Shown here piece after piece: positions 16,743-26,227 of a stretch of 64,000 nucleotides of DNA. Source of the stretch: Streptomyces lanatus (GTDB lineage Bacteria > Actinomycetota > Actinomycetes > Streptomycetales > Streptomycetaceae); NCBI RefSeq assembly GCF_014655715.1, contig NZ_BNBM01000003.1, forward strand, positions 405,686 to 469,685, written 5' to 3'. The notes beneath the pieces are model-generated. The model saw only the letters and a program-made list of their open reading frames with translations, was not told the origin of the DNA and ran no database searches. The position numbers and the translations under genes were made by a program. Within the stretch, counting starts at the first letter, position 1, and each line of letters opens with the position of its first letter.

Positions 16743-19157
16743 ATGGCTTCGACGTCCACATCGCTCACCCTGCCCGTGCTGCCGCTCGACGACGACGTCG
16801 TGCTGCCCGGGATGGTGGTCCCGCTGGACTTGAACGACGCCGATGTACGCGCCGCGGTGGAGGCCGCCCAGGCCGCCGCCCGTGCCACGCCCGGGAAGCC
16901 CAGGGTGCTGCTGGTGCCGCGTATCGACGGTACGTACCCGGGCACCGGAGTGCTCGGCACCGTGGAGCAGGTCGGCCGGCTGGCCGATGGTGACCCCGGT
17001 GCCCTGATCCGTGGGCGCGGGCGGGTGCGGATCGGCGCCGGGACGACCGGACCGGGCGCCGCACTGTGGGTGGAAGGGACCCGGATCGACGAGAGCGTGC
17101 CCGAGCCGGTGCCCGGGCAGGTCGCCGAGCTGGTGAAGGAGTACAAGGCGCTCGCCACCGCATGGCTGCGCAAGCGCGGCGCCTGGCAGGTCGTGGACCG
17201 TGTGCAGGCCATCGACGACGTGTCCCAGCTCGCCGACAACTCCGGGTACTCGCCCTTCCTGACCACCGAGCAGAAGGTCGAGCTGCTGGAGACCGCCGAC
17301 CCGGTCGGCCGCCTCAAGCTCGCCACCCAGCAGCTGCGCGACCACCTCGCCGAGCAGGATGTCGCCGAGACCATCGCCAAGGACGTCCAGGAGGGCGTCG
17401 ACAAGCAGCAGCGGGAGTTCCTGCTGCGCCGTCAGCTCGAAGCCGTACGCAAGGAGCTGCGCGAGCTCAACGGCGAGAAGGACGGCGAGGAGTCCGACGA
17501 CTACCGCACCCGGGTGGAGGCCGCCGACCTGCCGGAGAACGTCCGGGAGGCCGCCCTCAAGGAGGTCGACAAGCTGGAGCGGTCCAGCGACCAGTCGCCC
17601 GAGGGGTCATGGATCCGGACGTGGCTCGACACGGTTCTCGAACTGCCGTGGAACGAGCGGACCGAGGACCAGTACGACATCCAGGGCGCCAAGGCGATCC
17701 TCGACGCCGAGCACGCCGGACTGGAGGATGTGAAGGAGCGCATCACCGAGTACCTCGCGGTGCGCAAGCGCCGTACCGACCGGGGCCTCGGTGTCGTCGG
17801 CGGGCGGCGCGGCGGTGCCGTGCTCGCGCTGGTCGGCCCGCCCGGCGTCGGCAAGACCTCGCTCGGCGAGTCCGTCGCGCACGCGATGGGGCGCAAGTTC
17901 GTCCGTGTCGCCCTCGGCGGTGTGCGGGACGAGGCGGAGATCCGCGGTCACCGGCGGACGTACGTCGGCGCGCTGCCCGGCCGTATCGTCCGCGCCATCA
18001 AGGAGGCCGGGTCGATGAACCCGGTCGTCCTGCTCGACGAGATCGACAAGGTGGGCTCCGACTTCCGCGGTGACCCGGCGGCGGCCCTGCTGGAGGTCCT
18101 CGACCCGGCCCAGAACCACACCTTCCGGGACCACTACCTGGAGGTCGAGCTGGATCTGTCGGACGTGGTCTTCCTGGCCACGGCCAATGTCCTGGAGGCC
18201 ATCCCGGAGGCGCTGCTCGACCGGATGGAACTGGTCCGGCTCGACGGCTACACCGAGGACGAGAAGATCGTCATCGCCCGTGACCACCTGCTTCCGCGCC
18301 AGCTGGAGCGGGCGGGGCTGAAGACGGACGAGGTCGCCATCGACGACGGCGCCCTGCGCAGGCTCGCCGGCGAGTACACGCGCGAGGCGGGCGTCCGAAA
18401 CCTGGAGCGGTCCGTCGCGCGGCTGCTGCGCAAGGTCGCGGCCCAGCACGAACTGGGCGAGCGGAAGCTGCCGTTCACCATCGGCGAGGGTGACCTACGG
18501 AGTCTGATCGGACGGCCGCACCATGTGCCCGAGTCCGCCCAGGACCCGGCCGAGCGCCGTACGGCCGTGCCCGGCGTGGCGACCGGCCTCGCGGTCACGG
18601 GCGCGGGAGGTGACGTCCTGTTCGTGGAGGCGTCCCTCGCCGACCCGGAGACGGGCGCGGCGGGGCTGACCCTGACCGGTCAGCTCGGCGACGTCATGAA
18701 GGAGAGCGCGCAGATCGCCCTGTCCTTCCTGCGCTCGCACGGCGCCGAACTGGAGCTGCCGGTCGCCGACCTCAAGGACCGGGGCGCGCACATCCACTTC
18801 CCGGCGGGCGCGGTGCCCAAGGACGGCCCCAGCGCCGGCATCACGATGACGACGGCGCTCGCCTCGCTCCTGTCCGGCCGGCTGGTCCGTACGGATGTGG
18901 CGATGACGGGCGAGGTCTCGCTGACCGGCCGGGTCCTCCCGATCGGCGGTGTGAAGCAGAAGCTGCTCGCCGCGCATCGCGCCGGGGTGACCACCGTGAT
19001 CATCCCCAAGCGCAACGAGCCCGACCTGGACGACGTCCCGGCCGAGGTGCTGGACAAGCTCGACGTCCACGCCGTGACCGATGTCCGCCAGGTCCTGGAA
19101 CTGGCGCTGGCGCCGGCCACCAACGGCGCGGCCCCCGAGGTTCCGGTCGCGGCGTGA
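16743..19157 (+). CDS. lon: ATP-dependent Lon protease
   Basis: An 804-residue cytosolic protease that degrades misfolded and selected regulatory proteins. Domains: LON N-terminal domain (about 9-200), a coiled linker (about 200-330), AAA+ ATPase with Walker A GPPGVGKT (365-372) and Walker B VVLLDEIDK, and the S16 peptidase domain with the catalytic dyad Ser697 (PKDGPSAG) and Lys740 (GGVKQKLLAA). The length fits bacterial LonA. AAGGGGAGA gives a strong ribosome-binding site 3-11 bases before the ATG. A HAIR element just upstream implies heat-shock control by HspR. Its transcript ends at a strong hairpin shared with the convergent GH25 gene. Confidence 0.97.
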   Translation: MASTSTSLTLPVLPLDDDVVLPGMVVPLDLNDADVRAAVEAAQAAARATPGKPRVLLVPRIDGTYPGTGVLGTVEQVGRLADGDPGALIRGRGRVRIGAGTTGPGAALWVEGTRIDESVPEPVPGQVAELVKEYKALATAWLRKRGAWQVVDRVQAIDDVSQLADNSGYSPFLTTEQKVELLETADPVGRLKLATQQLRDHLAEQDVAETIAKDVQEGVDKQQREFLLRRQLEAVRKELRELNGEKDGEESDDYRTRVEAADLPENVREAALKEVDKLERSSDQSPEGSWIRTWLDTVLELPWNERTEDQYDIQGAKAILDAEHAGLEDVKERITEYLAVRKRRTDRGLGVVGGRRGGAVLALVGPPGVGKTSLGESVAHAMGRKFVRVALGGVRDEAEIRGHRRTYVGALPGRIVRAIKEAGSMNPVVLLDEIDKVGSDFRGDPAAALLEVLDPAQNHTFRDHYLEVELDLSDVVFLATANVLEAIPEALLDRMELVRLDGYTEDEKIVIARDHLLPRQLERAGLKTDEVAIDDGALRRLAGEYTREAGVRNLERSVARLLRKVAAQHELGERKLPFTIGEGDLRSLIGRPHHVPESAQDPAERRTAVPGVATGLAVTGAGGDVLFVEASLADPETGAAGLTLTGQLGDVMKESAQIALSFLRSHGAELELPVADLKDRGAHIHFPAGAVPKDGPSAGITMTTALASLLSGRLVRTDVAMTGEVSLTGRVLPIGGVKQKLLAAHRAGVTTVIIPKRNEPDLDDVPAEVLDKLDVHAVTDVRQVLELALAPATNGAAPEVPVAA

Positions 19158-19178
19158 CGGACGCGGCCGGAAAGGCAG

Positions 19179-19208
19179 GGCCCGGGTCCCGTGAGGGAGG
19201 CCCGGGCC
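19179..19208. terminator. Bidirectional terminator between lon and the GH25 gene
   Basis: GGCCCGGG (19179-19186) pairs perfectly with CCCGGGCC (19201-19208). Inside it TCCC (19187-19190) pairs with GGGA (19195-19198), leaving a tight loop. It lies 22 bases past the lon stop and 20 bases past the stop of the leftward gene. Confidence 0.85.
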
Positions 19209-19227
19209 TTCGCCGTATCGACGGTGG

Positions 19228-20055
19228 CTATCCGTTGGCCAGGGCCACGACCCGGCCGAGGTCGCCGTTGAACTTGTTGTGGTCGCCGACGGTCGGTCCG
19301 GAGGACGTGTACTGCCACATCGTGTAGTAGTCCCAGCCCGCCGGGAGTTCCCCCGCGTCCGCCGCGTACCGGGCGACCCACAGCGGGTTGGCGGTGGCGA
19401 AACCGCTGTAGTTGCCGGTGCACTGCTTCCACCAGGTCGTCGCCGTGTAGATGACGGCGTCGCGACCGGTGCGGGCCTTGTACTGGTTCAGGAAGTCGCG
19501 GATCCAGCTGACCATCGCGCTCGGCGTCTTGCCGTAGCAGGCGTTCCCGTACGGGTTCCACTCGATGTCGAGGGCGCCGGGCAGCGTCTTGCCGTCACGG
19601 GACCAGCCGCCGCCGTGCTCGACGAAATAGTTCGCCTGGGTTGCTCCATCGGTGGTGTCCGGGGTCGCGAAGTGGTAGGCGCCGCGGATCATGCCGGCGT
19701 TGTAGGAGCCGTTGTACTGCTGGGCGAAGTAGGGGTTCGTGTAGTAGGTCCCCTCGGCGGCCTTCACATAGGCCCACTTCACCCCGCTGTCCCACAGCGT
19801 CGACCAGGCGACGTCGCCCTGATGGCTGGAGACGTCGACGCCTTCCGTCTGAGCGGCCAGGTCGGAGGCGGGGACGCCGTCGATGCCGTCATGGGCCGCG
19901 ACGCCCATGCCCATGTAGGCGGAGCCGCGGGGCGGGGTGTCGTCGGCGGACGCGGGGGAGGTCTGGGCGGCCAGTAACAGCAGCACGAGGAGGGAGAGGG
20001 CGGTCAACACAAGGGGGCGATGATTGCGGAGCTGTTCGGGTCTGTGCACGGGCAT
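19228..20055 (-). CDS. Secreted GH25-family lysozyme (muramidase)
   Basis: A 275-residue protein with a signal peptide (basic start MPVHRPEQLRN, hydrophobic core about 15-30, cleavage near ASA-DD at 37-39). The mature part is a GH25 domain: Asp74 in EGVDVSSHQGD opens the barrel, and LPGALDIEWN carries the catalytic DxE pair Asp163/Glu165. The C-terminus has the family's MWQYTSSG strand. It should hydrolyse peptidoglycan outside the cell. The ATG at 20055 has GGAGG 9 bases upstream and gives a normal signal peptide, so I preferred it to the ATG 21 codons earlier. It is a single gene, convergent with lon. Confidence 0.93.
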   Translation of the reverse strand: MPVHRPEQLRNHRPLVLTALSLLVLLLLAAQTSPASADDTPPRGSAYMGMGVAAHDGIDGVPASDLAAQTEGVDVSSHQGDVAWSTLWDSGVKWAYVKAAEGTYYTNPYFAQQYNGSYNAGMIRGAYHFATPDTTDGATQANYFVEHGGGWSRDGKTLPGALDIEWNPYGNACYGKTPSAMVSWIRDFLNQYKARTGRDAVIYTATTWWKQCTGNYSGFATANPLWVARYAADAGELPAGWDYYTMWQYTSSGPTVGDHNKFNGDLGRVVALANG

Positions 20056-20281
20056 AGCGTGCCTCCGAAGGCTCGGTGACGCTCGGTGGGAAACGTGACT
20101 GTCGTGTGGCGTGGGCATGCCAGATCGGCCTCTTATGGAGGAAGCTAGGCAGCCGGAAGGGCAGGTGGAAGGGGGTCCGGGGGCTGCCGTTGGTCTATGC
20201 CTGCGAAATACTGGCGGAGCTGCGGCAACGACGGGGGTCGGCGGAAACTTTCAGGACCGGGAAATCGAGGCAGGGACTGAC

Positions 20282-20776
20282 GTGCGCGAAGACGGCAACG
20301 GCGACGGACGAGGAGTCGGGTCCGGAGTGTCCGGTGGTGGCCCGGACCGGCCCGAATTCCTCGACCTGGAACGCGAGCTGACGGTCCTTTTCCGGCGCGC
20401 CCGCGCCAAGCAGGGCGAGATGGCCCGCGAGGTCCATCCCGACCTGGAGTCGGCGGCGTACGGCCTGCTGGTCCGTCTGGACGACGCCGGACGCCTGCGC
20501 GCCACCGAGCTCGCCGCCTACATCGGCGTCGGCAAGGCCACCATGTCCCGCCAGCTGCGCGCCCTGGAGGACCTGGGCCTGGTCGCCCGCGAACCGGACC
20601 CCGCCGACGGCCGCGCCTGGCTGGTCCACCTCACGGACGAGGGCCGCCGACGGGTCGCGAACGTACGGGAGGCCCGGCGGGCCCGCTATGTCGAGCAGCT
20701 CTCGAACTGGGACCGGAGCGAGGTGGCGGAACTGGCACGGCTGCTGAACCAGCTGAACCGGGGGATGGAGAAGTAG
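20282..20776 (+). CDS. MarR-family transcriptional regulator
   Basis: From the GTG at 20282 the protein is 164 residues. It has a winged-helix core: LRATELAAYIGVGKATMSRQ (recognition helix) followed by LRALEDLGLVAREPDPADGR and a wing, ending in a long dimerisation helix. That is standard MarR. The frame is open to an ATG at 20111, but the 57-residue extension is Gly-rich and unlike any regulator, while GCAGGGA precedes the GTG, so I chose the shorter form; the start is not certain. It is transcribed alone and converges with the PP2C-like gene. Its ligand and targets are unknown. Confidence 0.85.
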   Translation: MREDGNGDGRGVGSGVSGGGPDRPEFLDLERELTVLFRRARAKQGEMAREVHPDLESAAYGLLVRLDDAGRLRATELAAYIGVGKATMSRQLRALEDLGLVAREPDPADGRAWLVHLTDEGRRRVANVREARRARYVEQLSNWDRSEVAELARLLNQLNRGMEK

Positions 20777-20795
20777 CTCCCTCGCTTCTTGCGGC

Positions 20796-21584
20796 TCACA
20801 GCTCCACGTACACGACCGTCGCGTCGTCATGCGTCTTGCTGCGCCGCAGATACGTCCGCTCCTCCGCGTCCGCCAGCTCCAGGGCCCGCACCCGGTCCAC
20901 CAGTGCCCGTGCCCCCTCCTTCCGTACGAAGGTGAAGCAGTCGGACCAGTCGCCCTCGCGGAACTTCTCCACCCAGCGGGTCGCGCCGTCCGTCAGGGCG
21001 GCCAGGGCCCGGACCTCCCCGCGCGGCAGCACCCCCGTCACCGCGCGGGACGCCACCGTGGGATCCGCGGCCGCCGTGAAGAAACCGCCCTCCTTGTTGC
21101 GGACGTGGGCGTCGATCATGGCGTCCGTGGCCAGGGAGGCGCGGGGGAGGCGGGCCAGGCGGTCGTCCAGGTACGGGGTGATCGTGCGGTTCGGCGACTC
21201 GGTCAGCAGGGCGGAGTCCGAGAGGATCAGGTACTCCACCGTCTCCGAGGACCAGCGCGCCACAACCACCGTTGCCTGTGGGGTGCGTGGGTGAGAAAGG
21301 TCACAGGTTTCCCGGTGGGCGTCAGCGGTACGCGTGATGGCACCGGCCAGCGCTTCGGCGAGGGGAACATCAGGGAGGGAAACGGTCAGTTCGGTCAGTG
21401 CGCCGCCGAGTCGCGCGGTGAACCAGGGGACGGAATGCAGACAGCCCGTCTCACCCCTGGGTGGGGTCACTCCGTCCAGGACCACCAGCGCGCCGCCCTG
21501 TCCCGAGGCGGGAAGGCCGACACTCGCGAAGTCCTCGTTGGGGCGGGCCGGATCGCCGGGCTCCGAAACAAGCTCTGTTCGCAT
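20796..21584 (-). CDS. PP2C-like protein phosphatase family protein
   Basis: A 262-residue protein (MRTELVSEPGDPARPNEDFA). Metal-binding positions of the PP2C fold are visible: NEDFA near residue 18, LVVLDGV near 35 and ALTDGAT near 195, with the closing THDDATVVYVEL at the C-terminus. It is soluble and shorter than SpoIIE/RsbU proteins, and it carries no sensor domain, so it is best described as a stand-alone PP2C-like phosphatase, possibly for Ser/Thr phosphoproteins. The ATG at 21584 has no strong ribosome-binding site. The upstream gap of 407 bases separates it from the conservon. Confidence 0.75.
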   Translation of the reverse strand: MRTELVSEPGDPARPNEDFASVGLPASGQGGALVVLDGVTPPRGETGCLHSVPWFTARLGGALTELTVSLPDVPLAEALAGAITRTADAHRETCDLSHPRTPQATVVVARWSSETVEYLILSDSALLTESPNRTITPYLDDRLARLPRASLATDAMIDAHVRNKEGGFFTAAADPTVASRAVTGVLPRGEVRALAALTDGATRWVEKFREGDWSDCFTFVRKEGARALVDRVRALELADAEERTYLRRSKTHDDATVVYVEL

Positions 21585-21991
21585 TCGGCCAGTCTGCACG
21601 AGCCCTTCACATGGTTCGCGAAGGGGTCGCATCGACTGCCGAATGGGTGCGAGCCCGCAGGTCAGGCGTCTGATTTGAGGGGGAATGACGCGCTCCGGAC
21701 CGGCGTGGCGGCGAATACTGCCATCGCCCGCCGCAGACGTCCAACCGGCCCACCGCGCAAGGCGTGTGCACGCGCCGGAGGAACTTGCCCGCCAACTCTC
21801 CTCCGGGGTTCACTCCTTCGAGTGGCGGGTCGGGATGAAGCACGGCCCTTGCCCACCGGCACTGGGAGGGTCGGGGACCGGTGAGGGCACCCCCTGCTCG
21901 AACCAAGTCGAGAGCTTGGGGGAGGGGTGTGCGTACCGTCGACGGAAGTTGACGAAGCGTCATCCGGACCCATGGGTATCACGAGTCAGGA
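21585..21991. other. 407-base gap without a convincing gene
   Basis: Between the divergent PP2C-like gene and the conservon. Open frames here are short and have poor codon usage. It contains one palindromic repeat (21888-21924) and must contain both promoters. I see no tRNA, attachment site or clear sigma-factor consensus. Confidence 0.6.
21888..21924. repeat. Palindromic Streptomyces-type repeat upstream of the conservon
   Basis: CACCCCCTGCTCGA ... TCGAGAGCTTGGGGGAG can fold into a stem with short bulges. I know this pattern, CCCCCxGCTCGAAC...GTCGAGAGCxxGGGGG, as a common intergenic repeat in Streptomyces. Here it lies 68 bases before the first conservon gene and could act as a hairpin in its leader or as a terminator. 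Confidence 0.5.
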
Positions 21992-24709
21992 ATGCGAGCA
22001 CCGGTGCAGAAGATGCGGCCACGTCGCTCAGGCAAGAAGACGGCCTCCGCAGGGGGCGCGCAGCCCACTCCCGGCACCACCCCCGACGTCACACCCGTGG
22101 GCAAGGGGCGCCCGACACATGTACGGAACCGGCTGATCGTCGCCGTGGCCGTGGTGGCCGCCGCCATCGCCGCGGCAGGCGTCCCCTCGATCGTCGCCGC
22201 CTCCGGGCAACTGCACGACTCGCAGAGCCTGGTGACGCTCGCCGAACAGACCGAGAACGCGCTCACCCTCGCCCACTCCCTGTCCGACGAGCGCGACGAG
22301 GTCACCCCGTACATCGCCGCCGGCCGCCCCAAGTCCAAGGCGCCCAGCGAGCAGCGCAGCGCCCGCGTCGACCGGCAGGTCGAGGAACTGCGCGCCGACA
22401 CCGATGTCCCCGCCTCGCTGCGCGAGGACCTCGACGCCATCGCCGCGCTGCGCCGGGCCGCGCTCACCGGCAAGAGCACCGCCCTGGAGTCGCACGCCGC
22501 CTACTCCGCGGCGATCGGCGAACTCCACCGGGTCGCCGAGCGCCTGGCCGAGCAGCTGCCGCCCCGCGCGGGCTCCGGCGCGCACGCCCTGGCCGAACTG
22601 GACACCGCCGTACAGCAGGCCGCCGCCACCCGCGGGCTGCTGCTCGCCGCGCTCAGCGTGCCGACCACCACCGAGACCGTCATCGACCCGGTCACCGGCC
22701 TCGCGACCACCCAGGAGACGTCCTCGGAGGCCGACGCCAAGCAGCGCACCGCACTCGGCGCCGCCGCCCAGCAGGCCCGGCTGCGCTCCGACGCCGCCCT
22801 CGCCGACTTCCGCGACACCGCCCCCAAGAGCGCCCGCGCCTCCTACGACTCCACGGTCACCGGACCCGAGGTCGACACCGCCGAGCGCTACCTCGCCGCC
22901 CTCACCGACCAGGCCACGCTCTCCGACCGCGACCTCGCCACCAACACCGAGCGGGCCGAGGCCGCCCTCTCCGCCCGCGTCGACTCGATGCGCGGTGCCG
23001 AGTCCGCGCTCTACGACCGCCGCACCAAGGCCCTGGAGCAGCTGCGCGACGACGACGTCACCGGGCTGGAGCTGCGGATCGCGATCCTCGGCGCCCTGAT
23101 GCTGCTCGCCGTCGGTGTCGCCACCGGCATGGCCCGCAGCCTCACCCGCCCCCTCGCCGTGCTGCGCCTGGGCTCGGCGCGCCTGGCGAACGCCGAGGAC
23201 CCGGCGGCCGAGGAACCGGTCAAGTTCACCGGCCGCAAGGACGAGTTCGCCCAGGTCGTCAACTCCGTCAACGCCCTGCACGCGCACGCCGTCGCCGTCC
23301 ATGAGCGCATCGCCACCCTGGAGTCCGACCGCAAGCACCTGGTCGGACAGCGGCAGAAGATGGCCGATGCCCGCGAGGGTCTGCGCGGTGAACTCGCCGA
23401 ATCCGCCGCCCAGTTGGAGCGGCTGCGGGACAGCATCGGCGGCACCTTCGTCAACCTCGCCCTGCGCACCCTCGGCCTGGTCGAGCGCCAGCTCGCCGTC
23501 ATCGAGGGCCTGGAGGAGCGCGAGCAGGACCCCGAGCGCCTCGCCACCCTCTTCAAGCTGGACCACTTCGCCACGGTCATGCGCCGCCACAGCGAGAACC
23601 TCCTCGTGCTGGCCGGCACCGAGCATGTCCAGCAGCACGCGGGACCGGTCCCGCTGGTCGACGTCGTGCGCGCCGCGGTCAGCGAGATCGAGCGGTACGA
23701 GCGTGTCCGTATCGCCGCGCTGCCGCCGCACGCCCATGTGGCGGGCTTCGCGGCCGACGACCTCTCCCACCTCCTGGCCGAACTGATGGAGAACGCCACC
23801 GCGTCCTCCCCGCCCGACCTGCCCGTCGAGGTCTCCGGCTGGCTGCTGGAGAGCGGCGAGGTCATGCTCTCCGTCCAGGACGAGGGCATCGGCATGGCGG
23901 GCGAGCGCCTCACCCGCCTCAACTCCCGCCTCGCCGACTTCGACCCCGAGGCCTCCTACGACCAGGAGGGCGACGACGGCCTGGGCCTCGGCCTGTTCGT
24001 CGTGGCCCGCCTCGCCCACCGCCACGGCGTCCGCGTCCAGCTCCGCGAGCAGAAGCAGGGAGGCATCGCGGCGGTCGCGGTCCTGCCCAAGGGCCTGCTG
24101 ACACCGGCCCCCGCCACGGCGGTCCCCTCGACCGCCCCCCACCACACCACGGCCCAGGCCTTCTCCCTCCCCGGCGCCGACGCCGAGGCCAACTCCAACG
24201 TCCTGCACGCCCGCCCGAAGAGCCAGGACCCGCTGGTGGCACTGGCGGAGAAGGCCGTACGGGACACCGAGGACGCCGGGGAAGCCGTACCGGAGACCGA
24301 GGCCGCGCCCGCCGAGACCACCATGGAGCTGCTGCTCCCGGAGGCCGCCGCCGAGCCCGCCGAGGAGCCGGAAGCCCCGGCCGGCGACCCGTACGCGATC
24401 GGACCCGACACCCATGAGCGGGCCCGTGACGAGCGGGACGAGGGCGATGAGGGGGAGGAGAGCGTCACCGGCAAGGGCCTCCCCAAGCGCACCCCGAAGA
24501 TCACCGCCCCCGCGCAGACCCCGCGTCAGCGGACCGGCTCCGTCGACGCCGAAGCCCTCCGCAAGCGGCTCGGCGGCTTCCGCCGGGGAGCGGAGGCCGG
24601 CTACCGCGACGTACAGGCGGAGATCGCCGAACAGACCGCCCAGAACAAGGCACCCAGCACGGAGTCCGAAGCAGTAACGGGGGGCACAGTCGAGGAGGCA
24701 AGCAGTTGA
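21992..24709 (+). CDS. cvnA: CvnA-type nitrate/nitrite-sensor-like histidine kinase (conservon)
   Basis: A 905-residue membrane protein and the first gene of a conservon. After a basic N-terminus there is a membrane helix (about 46-71) and a long extracytoplasmic NIT-type helical domain. A second membrane helix follows (around 360-380, ILGALMLLAVGVATG), then HAMP (PLAVLRLG...), a coiled coil and an HATPase_c domain (N box LLAELMENATASSPP, G1 DEGIGM, G2 DGLGLGLFV). There is no typical HisKA box; the KLDHFATVMRRHSENLLVLAG helix takes its place, as in other CvnA proteins. A Pro/Glu/Ala-rich tail of about 190 residues follows. I took the ATG at 21992; an ATG 7 codons later is possible. The stop overlaps the next gene (TTGA). 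Confidence 0.9.
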   Translation: MRAPVQKMRPRRSGKKTASAGGAQPTPGTTPDVTPVGKGRPTHVRNRLIVAVAVVAAAIAAAGVPSIVAASGQLHDSQSLVTLAEQTENALTLAHSLSDERDEVTPYIAAGRPKSKAPSEQRSARVDRQVEELRADTDVPASLREDLDAIAALRRAALTGKSTALESHAAYSAAIGELHRVAERLAEQLPPRAGSGAHALAELDTAVQQAAATRGLLLAALSVPTTTETVIDPVTGLATTQETSSEADAKQRTALGAAAQQARLRSDAALADFRDTAPKSARASYDSTVTGPEVDTAERYLAALTDQATLSDRDLATNTERAEAALSARVDSMRGAESALYDRRTKALEQLRDDDVTGLELRIAILGALMLLAVGVATGMARSLTRPLAVLRLGSARLANAEDPAAEEPVKFTGRKDEFAQVVNSVNALHAHAVAVHERIATLESDRKHLVGQRQKMADAREGLRGELAESAAQLERLRDSIGGTFVNLALRTLGLVERQLAVIEGLEEREQDPERLATLFKLDHFATVMRRHSENLLVLAGTEHVQQHAGPVPLVDVVRAAVSEIERYERVRIAALPPHAHVAGFAADDLSHLLAELMENATASSPPDLPVEVSGWLLESGEVMLSVQDEGIGMAGERLTRLNSRLADFDPEASYDQEGDDGLGLGLFVVARLAHRHGVRVQLREQKQGGIAAVAVLPKGLLTPAPATAVPSTAPHHTTAQAFSLPGADAEANSNVLHARPKSQDPLVALAEKAVRDTEDAGEAVPETEAAPAETTMELLLPEAAAEPAEEPEAPAGDPYAIGPDTHERARDERDEGDEGEESVTGKGLPKRTPKITAPAQTPRQRTGSVDAEALRKRLGGFRRGAEAGYRDVQAEIAEQTAQNKAPSTESEAVTGGTVEEASS

Positions 24710-25209
24710 CCGCGCCCAGTACCTTCGGACTGAGCAGTGAAGCCCGCAACCTGCACTGGTTGTTGACGAATCTGGTCGAGGAGGTGCCGGGCATCCAGTC
24801 AGTAGCGGTGGTCTCGTCCGACGGCCTGCTCCTGCTCTCCTCCGACCCGGACCGCAACGAAGAGGCCCGCAAGGCCCGCGGCACCAGGCCCGCGGGCCCC
24901 CGCGGCTCCTCCGCAGACCTCGCCACCATCGTCTCCGGCATCGGCAGCCTCACCATCGGCACCGCCAAGCTGATGCAGTTCGGCGGGGTGAAGCACACGA
25001 TGGTCGCGATGGACGAGGGCAGCCTGTTCGTGATGTCCATCAGCGATGGCTCGCTGCTCGGCGTGCACGGCTCCGCGGACTGCGACATGAGCGTCGTGGC
25101 GTACCACATGGCGCTCTTCGTCGGCCGGGCCGGCCATGTCCTCACCCCCGAACTCCGCAGCGAGCTACGGAAATCCCTAGAGGCCGCGTCCACAGGGAGT
25201 ACCCGATGA
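24706..25209 (+). CDS. cvnB: CvnB, roadblock/LC7-domain protein
   Basis: A 167-residue roadblock/LC7 protein beginning MTAPSTFGLSSEARNLHWLL, with the family's GIQSVAVVSSDGLLLLSSD strand-helix pattern. It starts at a TTG whose last bases overlap the stop of cvnA (TTGA), with GAGGAGG 8 bases before it. An unusual start codon in this position keeps the two genes coupled. In conservons CvnB joins the kinase and the GTPase in a membrane-associated complex. It shares the 4-base ATGA overlap with cvnC. Function is by family and neighbourhood. Confidence 0.92.
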   Translation: MTAPSTFGLSSEARNLHWLLTNLVEEVPGIQSVAVVSSDGLLLLSSDPDRNEEARKARGTRPAGPRGSSADLATIVSGIGSLTIGTAKLMQFGGVKHTMVAMDEGSLFVMSISDGSLLGVHGSADCDMSVVAYHMALFVGRAGHVLTPELRSELRKSLEAASTGSTR

Positions 25210-25610
25210 ACAAGCCCCACCTCCCCGTCCGCGGCGGCGACCGCAAGGCCGCCCGCGTACGCCCCTACTCGCTCACCGGCGGCCGGACCCGCTTCGGCCA
25301 CGTCCTCCTCGTGGAGACGTTCGTGGCGGCCCTGGAGGCCCCCGAGGAGCGCAAGGAACTGACGAAAGGTTCCCTCACCACCCGGGTGATGCCGGAGATG
25401 CAGGCCATCGTCGAACTGTGCCGCCGCATGCGCACGGTGGCCGAGATCGCCGCGCTGCTGAAGATGCCGCTCGGCGTGGTCCGGGTGCTCCTCAGCGATC
25501 TCGCGGACCAGGGAAAGATCCGTGTGTACGGCACGGGAACCGGCCATGGCACGGGCCGGCCCGACCGCGCTCTGCTCGAAAGGGTGCTGAGTGGACTCCG
25601 TCGTCTCTGA
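25206..25610 (+). CDS. cvnC: CvnC, DUF742-domain protein
   Basis: A 134-residue protein (MNKPHLPVRGGDRKAARVRP) of the DUF742 family, with a C-terminal winged-helix-like stretch (VAEIAALLKMPLGVVRVLLS, then DLADQGKIRVY). It overlaps cvnB by 4 bases and cvnD by 20. CvnC proteins are conserved members of the conservon complex; the helix-turn-helix look is known in the family, but DNA binding has not been shown by sequence alone. The three-way coupling with cvnB and cvnD supports equal production. Confidence 0.92.
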   Translation: MNKPHLPVRGGDRKAARVRPYSLTGGRTRFGHVLLVETFVAALEAPEERKELTKGSLTTRVMPEMQAIVELCRRMRTVAEIAALLKMPLGVVRVLLSDLADQGKIRVYGTGTGHGTGRPDRALLERVLSGLRRL

Positions 25611-26202
25611 AGTCACCGATGACCGCCCGCAGTCCTGGCAGACGGACCGCACCCGGGCCCCCATCGCGACGAAGATAGTCGTGGCGGGCGGCTTCGGGGT
25701 CGGCAAGACCACGCTGGTCACCGCCGTCTCGGAGATCACGCCGCTGCAGACCGAGGCGCTGATGACCGAGGCGAGCGAGGACACCGACGACCTCACCGCC
25801 ACGCCGGGCAAGCTCACCACCACCGTGGCCATGGACTTCGGCCGCATCACGCTCGACGACGACCTGGTGCTCTACCTGTTCGGCACGCCGGGCCAGCAGC
25901 GGTTCTGGTTCATGTGGGACGACATGGTGCGCGGTGCGATCGGCGCGGTCGTGATGGCCGACACCCGCAGGCTGAAGGACTGCTTCCCCGCGCTGGACTA
26001 CTTCGAGAGCTGCGGACTGCCGTACGTCGTCGCGGTCAACCACTTCGACGGCAGTGAGCTGTTCGAACCGGAGGATGTTCGGGAAGCGTTGACGATTCCC
26101 GCGCACATCCCTGTAATGATCATGGATGCGCGGCGCCGGATCTCGGTGATCGAGACCCTTCTGTCCCTCGTGGGCCACGCGCTCGACGAAACTCCCGAGT
26201 GA
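25591..26202 (+). CDS. cvnD: CvnD, small GTPase of the conservon
   Basis: A 203-residue GTP-binding protein. G1 is GGFGVGKT (33-40), G3 is LFGTPGQQRF, and the N-V-x-x-D-type G4 is VAVNHFDGSE. The GTP-ase core is like that of the Ras-like actinobacterial family (ATP/GTP-binding, MglA-related). It begins at GTG 25591, inside cvnC. With CvnA, CvnB and CvnC it forms the four-part signalling unit comparable in layout to eukaryotic G-protein systems. The stop is followed after 25 bases by the flavoprotein gene, so that gene may be part of the same transcript. Confidence 0.93.
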   Translation: MDSVVSEVTDDRPQSWQTDRTRAPIATKIVVAGGFGVGKTTLVTAVSEITPLQTEALMTEASEDTDDLTATPGKLTTTVAMDFGRITLDDDLVLYLFGTPGQQRFWFMWDDMVRGAIGAVVMADTRRLKDCFPALDYFESCGLPYVVAVNHFDGSELFEPEDVREALTIPAHIPVMIMDARRRISVIETLLSLVGHALDETPE

Positions 26203-26227
26203 ATCCCCGTTAGGAGCCCTCCCCGGT

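Noticed and set aside
22028..24415. A 795-codon leftward open frame inside cvnA
   Set aside because: Gly-rich antisense shadow; the rightward cvnA has kinase and sensor motifs and coupled downstream genes.
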